A stretch of DNA of 64,000 bases, taken from contig JAHENH010000076.1 of assembly GCA_018609935.1 (NCBI GenBank), positions 7,109 to 71,108 on the forward strand. The letters are read 5' to 3'. The stretch is from Halobacteriales archaeon. Lineage in GTDB: Archaea > Halobacteriota > Halobacteria > Halorutilales > JAHENH01. Every line of letters starts with the position of its first letter. The stretch's first letter is position 1. The notes below the pieces were generated by a model, which was not told where the DNA came from, searched no databases, and saw only the letters and a program-made list of their open reading frames with translations. Of this stretch, positions 27,773 to 37,269 are shown piece after piece. The translations under genes were made by a program, and so were the position numbers.

Positions 27773-28968
27773 TTTTGTAGTATATGTACTGTTGTGCTGG
27801 CTACCGTTCCTCCAGCATTATGTGTTAATCCAACTTCTGCATTTTCTGGTGCATTTGGGTGTTCTCCTTTTAGTATTTTTACCATTTCTGCTATCTGTGC
27901 TGCTCCTGTAGCTCCTACAGGATGGCCTTTAGCTTTTAGGCCTCCAGAAAGATTTACTGGTAGACTTCCATCCTTTGTTGTTTCTCTATTAGTTGCTGCC
28001 TTAATAGCTTCACCATGTTCATAAAACCCTAAGCCTTCAAGAGCCATGACTTCTGCTATTGTGAAACAGTCATGTACTTCTACTGCATCAACATCATCTA
28101 TACTTACATCCGCATCATCAAATGCTTCTCTTGCAGCCTCTGTTGTTGCTGGAGTTTTAGCAAGATGTTTTCTGTTTTGTAGTGCAAGAGAATCTCCTGC
28201 TTGTCCTGTACCTATTATGGATACAGAACCATCTAGTCCATGTTCTTTCGCATATGTATCACTTGCAACTAATAGTGCACTTGCTCCATCAGATATTGGA
28301 CAACAATCATATAGATATAGTGGATCCGACACCATAGGAGCCTCTAATACATCAACCATATCTATCTCTCTTTGGAAATGCGCAAGCTCATTTTTCGCAC
28401 CATTTTTATGGTTTTTGATAGCAATATTACCAAGATCTTCACGGCTACCTCCAAACTCATTAAAGTAAGCTCTTGCCATCAATGCATAGGCTCCAGGAAA
28501 TGTAACTCCTGCTTTTATTTCATATAGTGCGTCTGCTGCTGCAGCTAGTCCTTCTGTAGCTCCAGCTGTACCCATATTGTTCATACGTTCGGCACCTCCT
28601 ACAAGTACAACATCACTTTCACCATTACGTACTTCTTTTACTGCCTCACGGACAGCAGCACCACTAGATGCACATGCACTTTCTACACGTGTAGCTGGAG
28701 CGCGAACCCCAGCGGCCTGTGCCATCTGAGGACCCTGGTGTCCCTGTAGCTCTGAGAGCTCTGCTATAAAGTTACCATAATAGACCATATCAACATCATC
28801 TCGCTTTATACTAGAACTCTCAAAGGCTTTCTGTGCAGCCTCACCAAACAAGTCACGAGTAGTCCTATCTGGATACTCGCCAAAACTGGTGAGGCCAACA
28901 CCAACCACATTAACCCCTTCCTCTTCGCCTTTAGGCCTTTCAGCCGTTTCAACTTCTGTCTTAGACAT
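27769..28968 (-). CDS. Beta-ketothiolase catalytic subunit (thiolase superfamily)
   Basis: This 399-residue thiolase probably condenses two acyl-CoA units to start PHA monomer synthesis. The nucleophile is Cys99 in VESACASSGAAV. The conserved EVHDCFTIAE, GGLKAKGHPVGATG and C-terminal NAGGTVAS segments follow. The paired DUF35 gene overlaps the stop, matching the haloarchaeal two-subunit thiolases. An acetoacetyl-CoA thiolase role in the mevalonate pathway is the main alternative; HMG-CoA reductase lies only 1.3 kb away. Confidence 0.88.
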   Translation of the reverse strand: MSKTEVETAERPKGEEEGVNVVGVGLTSFGEYPDRTTRDLFGEAAQKAFESSSIKRDDVDMVYYGNFIAELSELQGHQGPQMAQAAGVRAPATRVESACASSGAAVREAVKEVRNGESDVVLVGGAERMNNMGTAGATEGLAAAADALYEIKAGVTFPGAYALMARAYFNEFGGSREDLGNIAIKNHKNGAKNELAHFQREIDMVDVLEAPMVSDPLYLYDCCPISDGASALLVASDTYAKEHGLDGSVSIIGTGQAGDSLALQNRKHLAKTPATTEAAREAFDDADVSIDDVDAVEVHDCFTIAEVMALEGLGFYEHGEAIKAATNRETTKDGSLPVNLSGGLKAKGHPVGATGAAQIAEMVKILKGEHPNAPENAEVGLTHNAGGTVASTTVHILQK

Positions 28969-29176
28969 ATTAATTTATTGTATCTTGTGGCCTAAATCCT
29001 TTTTCTAAATAGGACAAAACCACTCTAACTAAACATTCACAACACAATAGCATAAGTCCACCGCACAAACCAAAAAAACTATAATGATAAATCTAAATAA
29101 ACAGTTTTTAGATGTCTCTAATCTAAAACTCTTTTTTAGGTATAAAAGAAAATAAGATTCAGATAATCTGTATCTA

Positions 29177-29206
29177 TCCTCTACCTTTAGGACAGGAGTA
29201 GTTCAC
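29177..29206 (-). repeat. GTGAACTAC motif with hairpin (copy B) at the phaB stop
   Basis: On the minus strand GTGAACTAC (29206-29198) contains the TGA stop codon of phaB. It is followed by TCCTGTCCTAAAGGTAGAGGA, in which CCT..AGG can pair. It matches copies A and C at 18.8 and 59.4 kb. It may be a relic IS end or a terminator. Confidence 0.4.
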
Positions 29207-29949
29207 CCTCTTTCCATTCCTCCGTTTATGCTTATTACTTGTCCTGTAATGTATGATGAGTTTTTATGTGCTAGGAATCGTACTAGGTTTGCCACTTCTT
29301 CTGGTTGTCCGAACCTTCCTAGTGGTATATCATCTAGGAGGTTGTCTTTTACTTTTTGTGGTACTCCTTCAAGCATTTCTGTTAGTATAAACCCTGGTGC
29401 TACACAGTTTGCTGTTGATCCAGATGAAGAAAGTTCTAGTGCTAGTGTATATGTGAACCCATGTAGTGCGCTTTTTGTTCCTGCATAGTTTGCTTGTCCA
29501 AAGTTTCCTTGTTCTCCAACAACACTAGATATATTTATTAGGCGTCCATGTTCTGCTTCTTTTATATCTCCATAGAATGTACTTGTACAGTTAAATGTAC
29601 CATTTAGGTTTACATCTACAACTCTATCCCAGTGTTCTCTTTCCATATCCTCAAATTTTCTATCCACATTTATACCCGCATTATTAACCAATACATCTAC
29701 TCCGCCAAACTTATCATGTGTTTTTTCAGCCATATCTCTTACGGCATCAAGATCTGTTACATCTGCCTGTATAGGAATAGCTGTCCCACCATTTTCCTCT
29801 ATCTCATCTACAACTTGTTGTGCCTTTTCTTTTGATGCATGATAATCAACAACTACCTCGGCACCATGTCTACCAAGTTCAAGAGCTATTTCTTTACCAA
29901 TACCCCTAGAAGCTCCCGTAACCACACAGGTTCTATCTTCAAAATACAT
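29203..29949 (-). CDS. phaB: Acetoacetyl-CoA reductase (SDR family)
   Basis: This 248-residue short-chain dehydrogenase has the NADP-binding TGASRGIG (11-18), NNAG (89-92), catalytic Ser (NISSVVG), Tyr155 and Lys159 in YAGTK. It reduces 3-oxoacyl-CoA to the (R)-3-hydroxyacyl form. FabG-type ACP reductase is the generic alternative, but the location next to thiolase and PHA synthase genes favours PhaB. The stop codon is embedded in the GTGAACTAC motif. Confidence 0.85.
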   Translation of the reverse strand: MYFEDRTCVVTGASRGIGKEIALELGRHGAEVVVDYHASKEKAQQVVDEIEENGGTAIPIQADVTDLDAVRDMAEKTHDKFGGVDVLVNNAGINVDRKFEDMEREHWDRVVDVNLNGTFNCTSTFYGDIKEAEHGRLINISSVVGEQGNFGQANYAGTKSALHGFTYTLALELSSSGSTANCVAPGFILTEMLEGVPQKVKDNLLDDIPLGRFGQPEEVANLVRFLAHKNSSYITGQVISINGGMERG

Positions 29950-30253
29950 CTATATATAGATTCACTCTCCACTATTCATGTTTCTTTTCATTTTATACAA
30001 AAACAACCAATAGATATAAAGATAAGACAAAGACACAATATCTAATTTTTATATAGTTAAAAAATAAACTTAAACAATATAATAATTTTATCTATAAAAT
30101 TTCTATCCAATCTGTACATACTATACCTCTATCTAAATATAGTATGTTTTTTTATAATTTATTTATTTTTTTATTCTGTATTTTTTTGTTTATTAGTTTT
30201 TTTGTGGTTTTTGTTTTGGCAAAAATTAAGTATAATGTTCTCTCAGTAGGTAT
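29950..30253. other. Intergenic region between divergent phaB and hmgA
   Basis: About 300 bases holding the upstream regions of both genes. The left part (to about 30140) is A+C-rich and the right part becomes T/G-rich on the plus strand. The open frame at 30144-30329 is hydrophobic, overlaps hmgA and looks like a by-product of the T-run. No clear operator was seen. Confidence 0.5.
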
Positions 30254-31429
30254 ATGTCGAGGTTACCTATTCATTCTATTGATGGAGATTCTATTGAGGA
30301 TGAGACAGATAATAGAAGAAAGGAGATAGAGGATAGGACTGAAGTTTCTCTTGGTTCTATTGGTGATTATAGTTTTGATGGTGAGACTGCCGAGAAAAAT
30401 ATTGAGAACATGGTTGGTGGTATACAGGTTCCTTTGGGTGTTGCTGGTCCTTTAGAGATTGAGGGTGGTTTTACTGATGGTGAGTATTATGTTCCTATTG
30501 CTACTACTGAGGGGGCCTTGGTTGCTTCTGTTAACCGTGGGTGTTCTAGTATAACTGAGAGTGGTGGTGCAGTTTGCCAGGTTTTTAAGGATGCTATGAC
30601 TCGAGCTCCAGTTTTTCGGGTTGCAAGTCCTATGCATGCTAAAAAAACTATAGAATGGATTGATGATAACTTTGATGTGTTAAAGGAGGAAGCCGAATCT
30701 ACTACAGAATATGGGGAGTTGTTGTCGATAGATCCGTATGTTTCTGGTGATTCTTTATTTCTTAGATTTTCTTTTGATTCAAAGGATGCTATGGGTATGA
30801 ATATGGCTACAGTTGCTACAAGAGCTGCCTCAGAGATATTAGAAGAAAAAACAGATGCTGACCTAGTTGCTCTTTCAGGGAATATGTGTGCTGATAAAAA
30901 ACCCTCTGCCATAAATGCTATAGAAGGTAGAGGTAAAACCGTAGTATCAGAGGTAGACATAGATCGAGATACTGTAAAAGAGAAACTTAAGACCACACCT
31001 GAAAAAATACAAGAAATAAACAGACGAAAGACATTCATAGGTAGCACCAGATCTGTTACACTTGGAGCAAATGCACACGCATCAAACATTGTAGCTGGAA
31101 TTTATCTTGCTACAGGACAGGACATAGCACAACTAGTAGAAGGAAGTGTATGTATAACAGACATAAAAACAAGAAAAGACGGGGGTCTAAATGCAACTGT
31201 TACACTTCCATCTATTGAGGTTGGAACAGTAGGTGGAGGTACAAGACTTGACACCCAAAAAGAATGTCTATCTATACTTGGCGTAGAAGGAAGTGGGGAT
31301 CCACCAGGTAGTAACTCAAAAGAAATGGCAGAAATAATATCTGCCACAGTACTTGCAGGGGAACTAAGCTTACATGCAGCATTTGCATCAAGAGACCTAG
31401 CAGATGCACATGAAGAACTAGGAAGATAA
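30254..31429 (+). CDS. hmgA: Hydroxymethylglutaryl-CoA reductase (NADPH)
   Basis: This 391-residue class I HMG-CoA reductase makes mevalonate for isoprenoid lipids. Seen are ENMVGGIQVPLGVAGPL (substrate site), DAMGMNMAT, the lysine in GNMCADKKPSA, the dinucleotide motif GTVGGGT and the catalytic histidine in LSLHAAFASRDL. Length matches archaeal enzymes. ATG at 30254 gives a normal N-terminus, SRLPIHSIDGD. The first third uses G/T-ending codons, the rest A/C-ending codons. Confidence 0.96.
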   Translation: MSRLPIHSIDGDSIEDETDNRRKEIEDRTEVSLGSIGDYSFDGETAEKNIENMVGGIQVPLGVAGPLEIEGGFTDGEYYVPIATTEGALVASVNRGCSSITESGGAVCQVFKDAMTRAPVFRVASPMHAKKTIEWIDDNFDVLKEEAESTTEYGELLSIDPYVSGDSLFLRFSFDSKDAMGMNMATVATRAASEILEEKTDADLVALSGNMCADKKPSAINAIEGRGKTVVSEVDIDRDTVKEKLKTTPEKIQEINRRKTFIGSTRSVTLGANAHASNIVAGIYLATGQDIAQLVEGSVCITDIKTRKDGGLNATVTLPSIEVGTVGGGTRLDTQKECLSILGVEGSGDPPGSNSKEMAEIISATVLAGELSLHAAFASRDLADAHEELGR

Positions 31430-31693
31430 CAGCCCCACCAGCTTCTTTCCTGTTAAGTCAAAAATTGGATCTATATACCACCGTATCTAGACTTAATCTT
31501 CCAAAGGTTAAGTAGAACAAATATTATTGTCTAGAGAAAACAATCCATTTTTGTAGAGTCGTATGTTTTTATGTGTGATAGAAAGAATATCAATGGAATA
31601 TTGTTTAGGTCTAAATCTTTATTTTTTTAGAAAAATTAATTCAAGAAAATGGAAAAGTTAGTTTTTATCTGATATTTTTTGGTTTGAGTTTTT

Positions 31694-32161
31694 TTATTCT
31701 ACGTCGATGTCTACGTCTTCGTTTTTGTCTTTCTTTTCAAATGTTAGGTCTAGGACACCGTTGTTGTATTTCGCTTCTCCTGTTTTTGGGTCTATATCTG
31801 TTGGTAGATCTACTTTTTCACTATAGGATCTGTCTGTACCTTCTGCAGTTATTCTTACGTTTCTTGTTGTAGCTTCAACATCGATGTTTTCTTTTTCGAC
31901 TCCTGGTAGATCCATTACTAGCCTTACTACTTCGTCTTCTTCTATTACATCTACATGTGTTTCATGTTTATCCTGTTCCTGTCCTTGTTGTGTTTTGTCC
32001 CCAAATGTTTCGAAGTTTGGTGGTTGTCCTGGTGCTTTTGTCATCCTATATCCCCATTGGTTTCCTTCCATGTTACCCATATCTTGCCACATTTTTTCCA
32101 TCATTTCGTTCATCCTTTCAAATATTTCATCAAATGGATCGTCGCCTCTTTTCCTTACCAT
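31694..32161 (-). CDS. Hsp20/alpha-crystallin small heat-shock protein
   Basis: This 155-residue chaperone has a disordered, Met/Gln-rich N-terminus (MNEMMEKMWQDMG) and an alpha-crystallin domain from about residue 67. VVRLVMDLPGVEKENIDVEA and the late YNNGVLDLTFEK are conserved. It ends in acidic residues with a VDIDV stretch. It holds unfolded proteins without ATP. Stand-alone gene. Confidence 0.92.
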   Translation of the reverse strand: MVRKRGDDPFDEIFERMNEMMEKMWQDMGNMEGNQWGYRMTKAPGQPPNFETFGDKTQQGQEQDKHETHVDVIEEDEVVRLVMDLPGVEKENIDVEATTRNVRITAEGTDRSYSEKVDLPTDIDPKTGEAKYNNGVLDLTFEKKDKNEDVDIDVE

Positions 32162-32285
32162 ACATATTATATGTTTTTAAAGAGTTTAACCCTTTTGGAC
32201 TCAAAAAAACCACTATACATAGACATTATATCTAGAATTAGATAAACCTAATGTTAGTCTAGATATAACTTTTGATTAGGTTCTT

Positions 32286-32360
32286 CTATAACTTGTTTTC
32301 TCTTTTTAGTAGTTTTTTTAGTGTTGTTCCTTCTAGTTCTTCTAGTTTCTTTACTATCTC
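32286..32360 (-). pseudogene. Possible 3' remnant of a gene cut off by the TnpB element
   Basis: On the minus strand a frame enters from the element side as EIVKKLEELEGTTLKKLLKR and stops after ENKL. It has the codon and residue style of local genes but no start. It begins just outside the left end of the IS, so it may be the tail of a gene broken by the insertion. It could also be chance; only about 24 residues are readable. Confidence 0.3.
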
Positions 32361-32400
32361 ATTTTAGGAAGTACAGGAGAGTACCTGGTCCTTTAGGGTT

Positions 32401-33807
32401 AGGATGAATCCGTCAGAATATACAACTAACTACATTCGATAGCACAGACGGATATTCGTTAACTTTAATGTACTTTATAATAAGTTATGAAATAGTACAG
32501 ATAACCCGAACATATAAGCTATAAATTGTTAACCACAGTCAAGTGGTAGACGAACTAAACCAGTTAGAGTGGTCTGCATCTAAACTCTGGAACGTAGCAA
32601 GGTAACTACGTTGAACAAAGGTGGGAAGAAGATGGTAAAATACCAAAAGAAGACGAACTAAAGTCGGAATTGAAATCCCACGAATGCTATAAGGACTTAC
32701 ATAGCCAATCCGGTCAGAGAGTAATAGAAAAACTCTCTAAGGCGTTCACGGTATGGTACAAGAAACGAGAAAACGGTGATGAGAAAGCTAACCCTCCACA
32801 CTATCGAAAAAGAACGATAAACACCCGCGTTCCATCGTGACTTGGAAACACCGCGGGTACAAACACGATGACAAATACCAACGTTTTCGCCTCTCGAAAG
32901 GTTTCAACCACAAACAAAGCAAAGACGACTTCGTGTTGGTTGAATACGAAAAAAGACCTGATGTAGAGATAGAAAACATCCAGCAGATTCGTGCGGTTTG
33001 GGGGGATGATAAATGGATGTTGCATGTGATCTGTGAACATGAGGTTGAACCAGAAGAAACAGGTTATGGAACTGTAGGTATAGATCTAGGTATAGATAAC
33101 TTCGTAGCATTATCGTTTAGCGATGGTGAAACCCAACTGTATCCTGCGAACAAGCTCAAAGAGGATGAATACTATTTCAGCAAAAAGATAGCCGAATGTG
33201 ACGACCCTAGCTCGGCGAAAGCTAATAGGTTACATCACAAACGCTCAAAACGTAGAGAACACTTCCTGCATGCTCTCTCGAAGCATATAGTGGATGAGTG
33301 TAGGAGAAGATGTGTTGGAACTATAGCCGTAGGCAATTTAGGTGGTATAAGAGAGAATAAAGATAGGACACAAGCGAAGAATTCGGGCAGTGAAGGCACT
33401 CAAGTTGCATGGATGGGCGTTTGACAGGTTCACAGATATGCTCGAGTACAAAGCTGAAGCGTATGGAATAAGAGTTGAGGAGGTTGATGAGCGTGATACC
33501 TCAAAAACTTGTTGTATATGTGGAGAAGAAGACGATTCTCAACAAGTGGAACGTGGGTTATATGTGTGTAAGAAGTGTGATACAGTAGCTAACGCTGACG
33601 TGAATGGTGCGGAAAATATCAGACAAGAGTTAGAAGTAACTCCGAGTTGTTCCCAAGTCTGGGACGATAGGAGTAACGGCTGTTTGGCACAGCCTTCAGT
33701 CTATCTGTTCGATACTACGGGTGAAATAGTCCCACAAGAACAGGTAGACTGCAAACCTTAATATCCCAGTAGGGGATTCAGCCACTTCAAGCGGGTGAGG
33801 ATGTCAA
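32401..33807 (+). mobile_element. Decayed IS605/IS1341-type TnpB element
   Basis: The element lacks tnpA. A left-end hairpin is suggested by ATCCGTC (32408-32414) and GACGGAT (32447-32453). The tnpB relic follows. The right end reads GGGGATTCAGCCACTTCAAGC then GGGTGAGGATGTCAA, ending at 33807; CCACTT/AAGCGG pair with one mismatch. The right end typically specifies the guide-RNA scaffold in TnpB elements. The outer left boundary is approximate (somewhere between 32361 and 32401). The right end overlaps the last codons of rqcH. Confidence 0.75.
32487..33761 (+). pseudogene. tnpB: tnpB, RNA-guided nuclease of IS1341 type, multiply frameshifted
   Basis: The haloarchaeal TnpB order is readable across frames: NHSQVVDELNQLEWSASKLW, then VEQRWEEDGKIPKEDELK, then VTWKHRGYKHDDKYQRFRL, the RuvC part GTVGIDLGIDNF, and the zinc-finger end CCICGEEDDSQ...CKKCDTVANADVNGAENI. 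An in-frame TAA lies near 32519-32535. A one-base insertion near 32604, a loss near 32813 and another near 33385 break the frame. The catalytic Asp (GIDLG) and final NADVNGA are still intact, so decay is recent. No active protein is expected. Confidence 0.88.
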
Positions 33808-35793
33808 TCTTGATTTTCCTGGGGGTAGATATCTTTGTATTTCATCTATACTTGTTAGTTTTTGTGTGTTTTTGTTTAGTTCTGTTAGTTTTCTGTATAT
33901 TTTTTTGGCTGTGTCTGTTTTTGTGTATCTTCCCGGTTCAAGCTTTAGTATGTGTTTTGCGTGTTTTTGTATTGGTGTTGGTGGGCCTCCTATTATGCCT
34001 GGTTTTTCTTTTAGTTTTAGTCCTATTGATATCCTTAGTGGTACTTTGTGGTAGTTTCTTTTTCCTCTTACTACTACAGCTCCTTTTTCTATGTATTCTC
34101 CACTTTCTGGTGTTTTTGATACTTGGTTTGGTTTTACGCTGTATACTTTTGCTGCGTGTCTTCCTTGTTTCCATAGGTTGGAATAGGAGGCTGCAAATAT
34201 TGCGGCTTCACGTTTAGATTGTTGGGGTATTTCTATGTTTTCTTTTTTTGGTTCTTCTGGTTTTGTTGTTTTTAGTATGGTTATTGGTCCTCCTTTTGCT
34301 TTTGTATGGAAAAATAAATCTTGTTTTTCCATATATTTTTTATATATTTCGTCGTTTTGGTCTGCATTTCTTCCACCAATAACTAGGAAATCGTCTGATG
34401 TATGGAACCAACGGAATCGGTGATACCATTCTTCAGAACGTTTTTCAGGTTTCTTTTGTTTTTGGTTTTTTGTTTTTTGTGGCTTTTCCTTTTGTTTTTT
34501 TAGTTGTTTTAGTTCCTGTTTTTTTTGTTTTTTTGCTTGTTTTGCTCCCTCTCTTTTTTGTTTTATTTCTTTTGCCTTCTCATATAGCCTGTTTGCATTT
34601 TTTTCTACACCCATATCTACCTCAAGCTCTATATTTCTATCCTCAACATCCACATATAATTTTCCGTCTTTGAATGAATCAAATATTAGTGCAGAATCTA
34701 GATCTTTCTGTTTTCCTTTCTTTAATTTTTCTTCTATTTCACCCCAAGAAAGATTTTGGTCTCTTGCATCCTTTATAACATTTAGTAGTTCATCTATTTT
34801 TCCATAGTTTTTATAGAGAAGTTCTGCTTTTTCTTTTAAAGACTCTTCTTGTTTTTTAAAATCTTCTATAGCACCCTCTTGTTGGTTAATAATAGCTTTC
34901 TGTTTCTCTATTTTTTGTTCAACTAGATCTTTTTCCTGTTTTTCCTCCTGTGTCTTTATCCCCTCAAAATAGACCTCAAGTGCCCTATTAAAACTATCAA
35001 AATCCTCTGTTTTGTATTCCCTGTATTTTTCTAGTTTTATAGGTAAAACATCAAATGCCTCCTCATCCTTATATACTATACATGGACTAGAACTTTCTAG
35101 ATCTTTTTCTATCTCCTGTATTGCACTAAATAGATCTTTGTAGTTTTGTTTTGTTGTTTTTTCTATTGGTTTTTCTTTTTCTATATTTGCTCTTTTACAA
35201 ATTTCTTCTGCATAGTTCCCTCCAAAACTTAGCTTAGATGCAAGACTCCGAACAACATCAGTACTACTCTCCTCTATAACTTCCTGAAATTCTTCAAAAG
35301 ATAACTGGAATGGATTAATCTGAGAACTTGGGAATTCATATTTTTCTCCACCAGCTATAGTTCTACTTTTTAGACGAACAGTATCTAGACAGCTAAGAAC
35401 CGTCAAATCAGAATCTAAAAAGGCGAAGTTTCCATCCCCAAAAAGCTCGGAAACACAAATATACTCTTCATCTCTCTTTCCCTTTATTTTTACTACACGA
35501 TCAAAACCATGTTGTTCTATACTTGAAATTGTTCCCCCAGAAAGTCTTTTACGCATAAGCATAGCAAGATTTGGAGGGCGAGTTGGAGCATCTTCAGCTT
35601 CCTCGACTAGATGGATCCGTTTTATATCTCCTACCTGTATTATAAGATCTAATCTACCCCGTTCTATATCACGTATTTTAAAACGAAATTTACCATCAGA
35701 ATAAAGATAAAACTTATCAAACTTAGCACCCTCAAGATCCTTAAGCTCCCGAACAACAGCAGCAATATCAACACTAGTCATCTCCCTTTTCAT
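33787..35793 (-). CDS. rqcH: RqcH/Rqc2 homologue (NFACT family)
   Basis: This 668-residue protein acts in ribosome-associated quality control: NFACT proteins bind stalled 60S/50S-nascent chain complexes and recruit tRNA for C-terminal tailing. NFACT-N (residues 1-200), a helical middle with a long Lys/Glu/Gln coiled coil (about 285-465) and NFACT-R (about 470-600, RWFHTSDDFLVIGGRNADQND) are visible. The natural ending YLPPGKSR is followed by LTSSPA and the stop, which are encoded by the right end of the TnpB element. Start ATG at Met1; Met5 is possible. Confidence 0.92.
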   Translation of the reverse strand: MKREMTSVDIAAVVRELKDLEGAKFDKFYLYSDGKFRFKIRDIERGRLDLIIQVGDIKRIHLVEEAEDAPTRPPNLAMLMRKRLSGGTISSIEQHGFDRVVKIKGKRDEEYICVSELFGDGNFAFLDSDLTVLSCLDTVRLKSRTIAGGEKYEFPSSQINPFQLSFEEFQEVIEESSTDVVRSLASKLSFGGNYAEEICKRANIEKEKPIEKTTKQNYKDLFSAIQEIEKDLESSSPCIVYKDEEAFDVLPIKLEKYREYKTEDFDSFNRALEVYFEGIKTQEEKQEKDLVEQKIEKQKAIINQQEGAIEDFKKQEESLKEKAELLYKNYGKIDELLNVIKDARDQNLSWGEIEEKLKKGKQKDLDSALIFDSFKDGKLYVDVEDRNIELEVDMGVEKNANRLYEKAKEIKQKREGAKQAKKQKKQELKQLKKQKEKPQKTKNQKQKKPEKRSEEWYHRFRWFHTSDDFLVIGGRNADQNDEIYKKYMEKQDLFFHTKAKGGPITILKTTKPEEPKKENIEIPQQSKREAAIFAASYSNLWKQGRHAAKVYSVKPNQVSKTPESGEYIEKGAVVVRGKRNYHKVPLRISIGLKLKEKPGIIGGPPTPIQKHAKHILKLEPGRYTKTDTAKKIYRKLTELNKNTQKLTSIDEIQRYLPPGKSRLTSSPA

Positions 35794-36048
35794 AAATTCA
35801 AAATATCACTCAGTTAACAAAAACTAAACACCAAAACACTACAAGCTTTTCCAAACACAAAAACAAAACAAATAGAAATCCAAAACTGAAAAAGTAAATT
35901 TATTTATAAAAACATACAAAATACTATATCTAAAAAACAACAGTACATCTCTAAAAATCACCCACCATCTATTAATATCATTTTTTTATTTATGACTAAT
36001 TTATTTTTGCTGGAAAATCTAATAAATAATAAAAATAATATATAAAAT

Positions 36049-36355
36049 ATGCAAGAAAAAGAAATAACAATAAAAGTGCATCCAAAATCTCTAAATATAT
36101 AAAAGAAATTCAAAGAATAGAAAATAAAGATAGATCATCAATTATACAAGATATTTTAGAGAAAGGAGTAGATAAATGGAAAATAGAAACAGCCATAAAA
36201 AATATAAAGAAGGGAAGGCATCTTTTGGAAAGGCAAAAGAAATAGCTGATATTTCCCCATGGTGTCTCCAAGAAATATTTAATAAAGAAAAAATACAGAT
36301 AAGCTACAATAAAACAGATTTAAAAGATGACCTAGAACAAATAAACAGAACATAA
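36049..36355 (+). pseudogene. Decayed UPF0175-type antitoxin
   Basis: The frame starts MQEKEITIKVHPKS and stops within 18 codons. A shifted frame reads KEIQRIENKDRSSIIQDILE then KGVDKWKIETAIKNIKKG. A second shift near 36220 gives SFGKAKEIADISPWCLQEIF and runs to TAA 36355. The pattern (dimerising helix, WK.E.AI..YK.GK.SFGKAAEIA.IS.W) is that of UPF0175 antitoxins. No PIN toxin gene follows. Confidence 0.72.
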
Positions 36356-36475
36356 GAATAAACTAAAAATTACTATAGATATATGTCGTATTATTTAATG
36401 TAATAATATAGACTTGACTTATAAATATAGACAATAAAAATATTTGAATATGTATTAATTTGATAGAGTATTGTT

Positions 36476-37162
36476 TTATTTTTTTATTATTTTTGTTTTT
36501 TCTTTTTTTCCTAGATGGATTTCATCTGCTATATCTATGAATAAGCCATGTTCTATAATTCCAGGTATATTAGATAGCTGTATGTCTATTTCTTTTGGGT
36601 TTTTTATCTTTCCTAGGTCCGCATCTAATATTGGGTTTCCGTTGTCTGATATTATGTGTCCGTCTTTTTTGTTGGTTTTTCTTGGTGTTAGGTCTCCTCC
36701 AAGGTTTTCTATTTGTTTTTTTACAGTTGGTATAGAGATATCTATTATTTCTAGTGGTATGGATATGTCTAGTTTTTTTGATTTTTTTGTTTGGTCTACT
36801 ACTACCACATATTTTTTTGTTGCGTTTGCTATTATTTTTTCTCTTGTATGTGCTGCACCACCTCCCTTTATAAGATTTAGGTTTTGATCAAACTGGTCTG
36901 CCCCATCTATAGTTAGGTCCGGACTACCAGCCTCCAATGTAGTAAGTGGAATTCCACTTTTTGCAGCTATATCTTTAGATCTATCCGAGGTAGGAACACC
37001 AAATATATCCAACCTGTCTTGTTTGATTCTACGACCAAGCTCTCTTATAGCATACTCTGTAGTACTACCTGTACCAAGACCTACAACCATCCCATCTTCT
37101 ACTAGATCCACAGCAGACTCTCCAGCTCTACGTTTCGCATTTTCTATCTGTTTAGAATTCAT
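36476..37162 (-). CDS. rpiA: Ribose-5-phosphate isomerase A
   Basis: This 228-residue enzyme interconverts ribose 5-phosphate and ribulose 5-phosphate. It has VVGLGTGSTTEYAI, the catalytic DGADQFD, LIKGGGAAHTREKI and GLFIDIADEI. Length is usual. It supplies ribose for nucleotide synthesis in archaea that lack an oxidative pentose path. Stand-alone minus-strand gene. Confidence 0.95.
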   Translation of the reverse strand: MNSKQIENAKRRAGESAVDLVEDGMVVGLGTGSTTEYAIRELGRRIKQDRLDIFGVPTSDRSKDIAAKSGIPLTTLEAGSPDLTIDGADQFDQNLNLIKGGGAAHTREKIIANATKKYVVVVDQTKKSKKLDISIPLEIIDISIPTVKKQIENLGGDLTPRKTNKKDGHIISDNGNPILDADLGKIKNPKEIDIQLSNIPGIIEHGLFIDIADEIHLGKKEKTKIIKK

Positions 37163-37269
37163 AAAACACTAAATAAATCACTAATATCTTAATAATACCC
37201 AATAGGACAGAAACCACTTTTAAACCTATCTTTAATTACTATATAAAAATAATTTTTTATGTATTTGGT

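Noticed and set aside
30144..30329. Hydrophobic 61-codon frame before hmgA
   Set aside because: It overlaps the real hmgA start, is made of Phe/Leu/Ile from a T-rich tract, and has no family resemblance.
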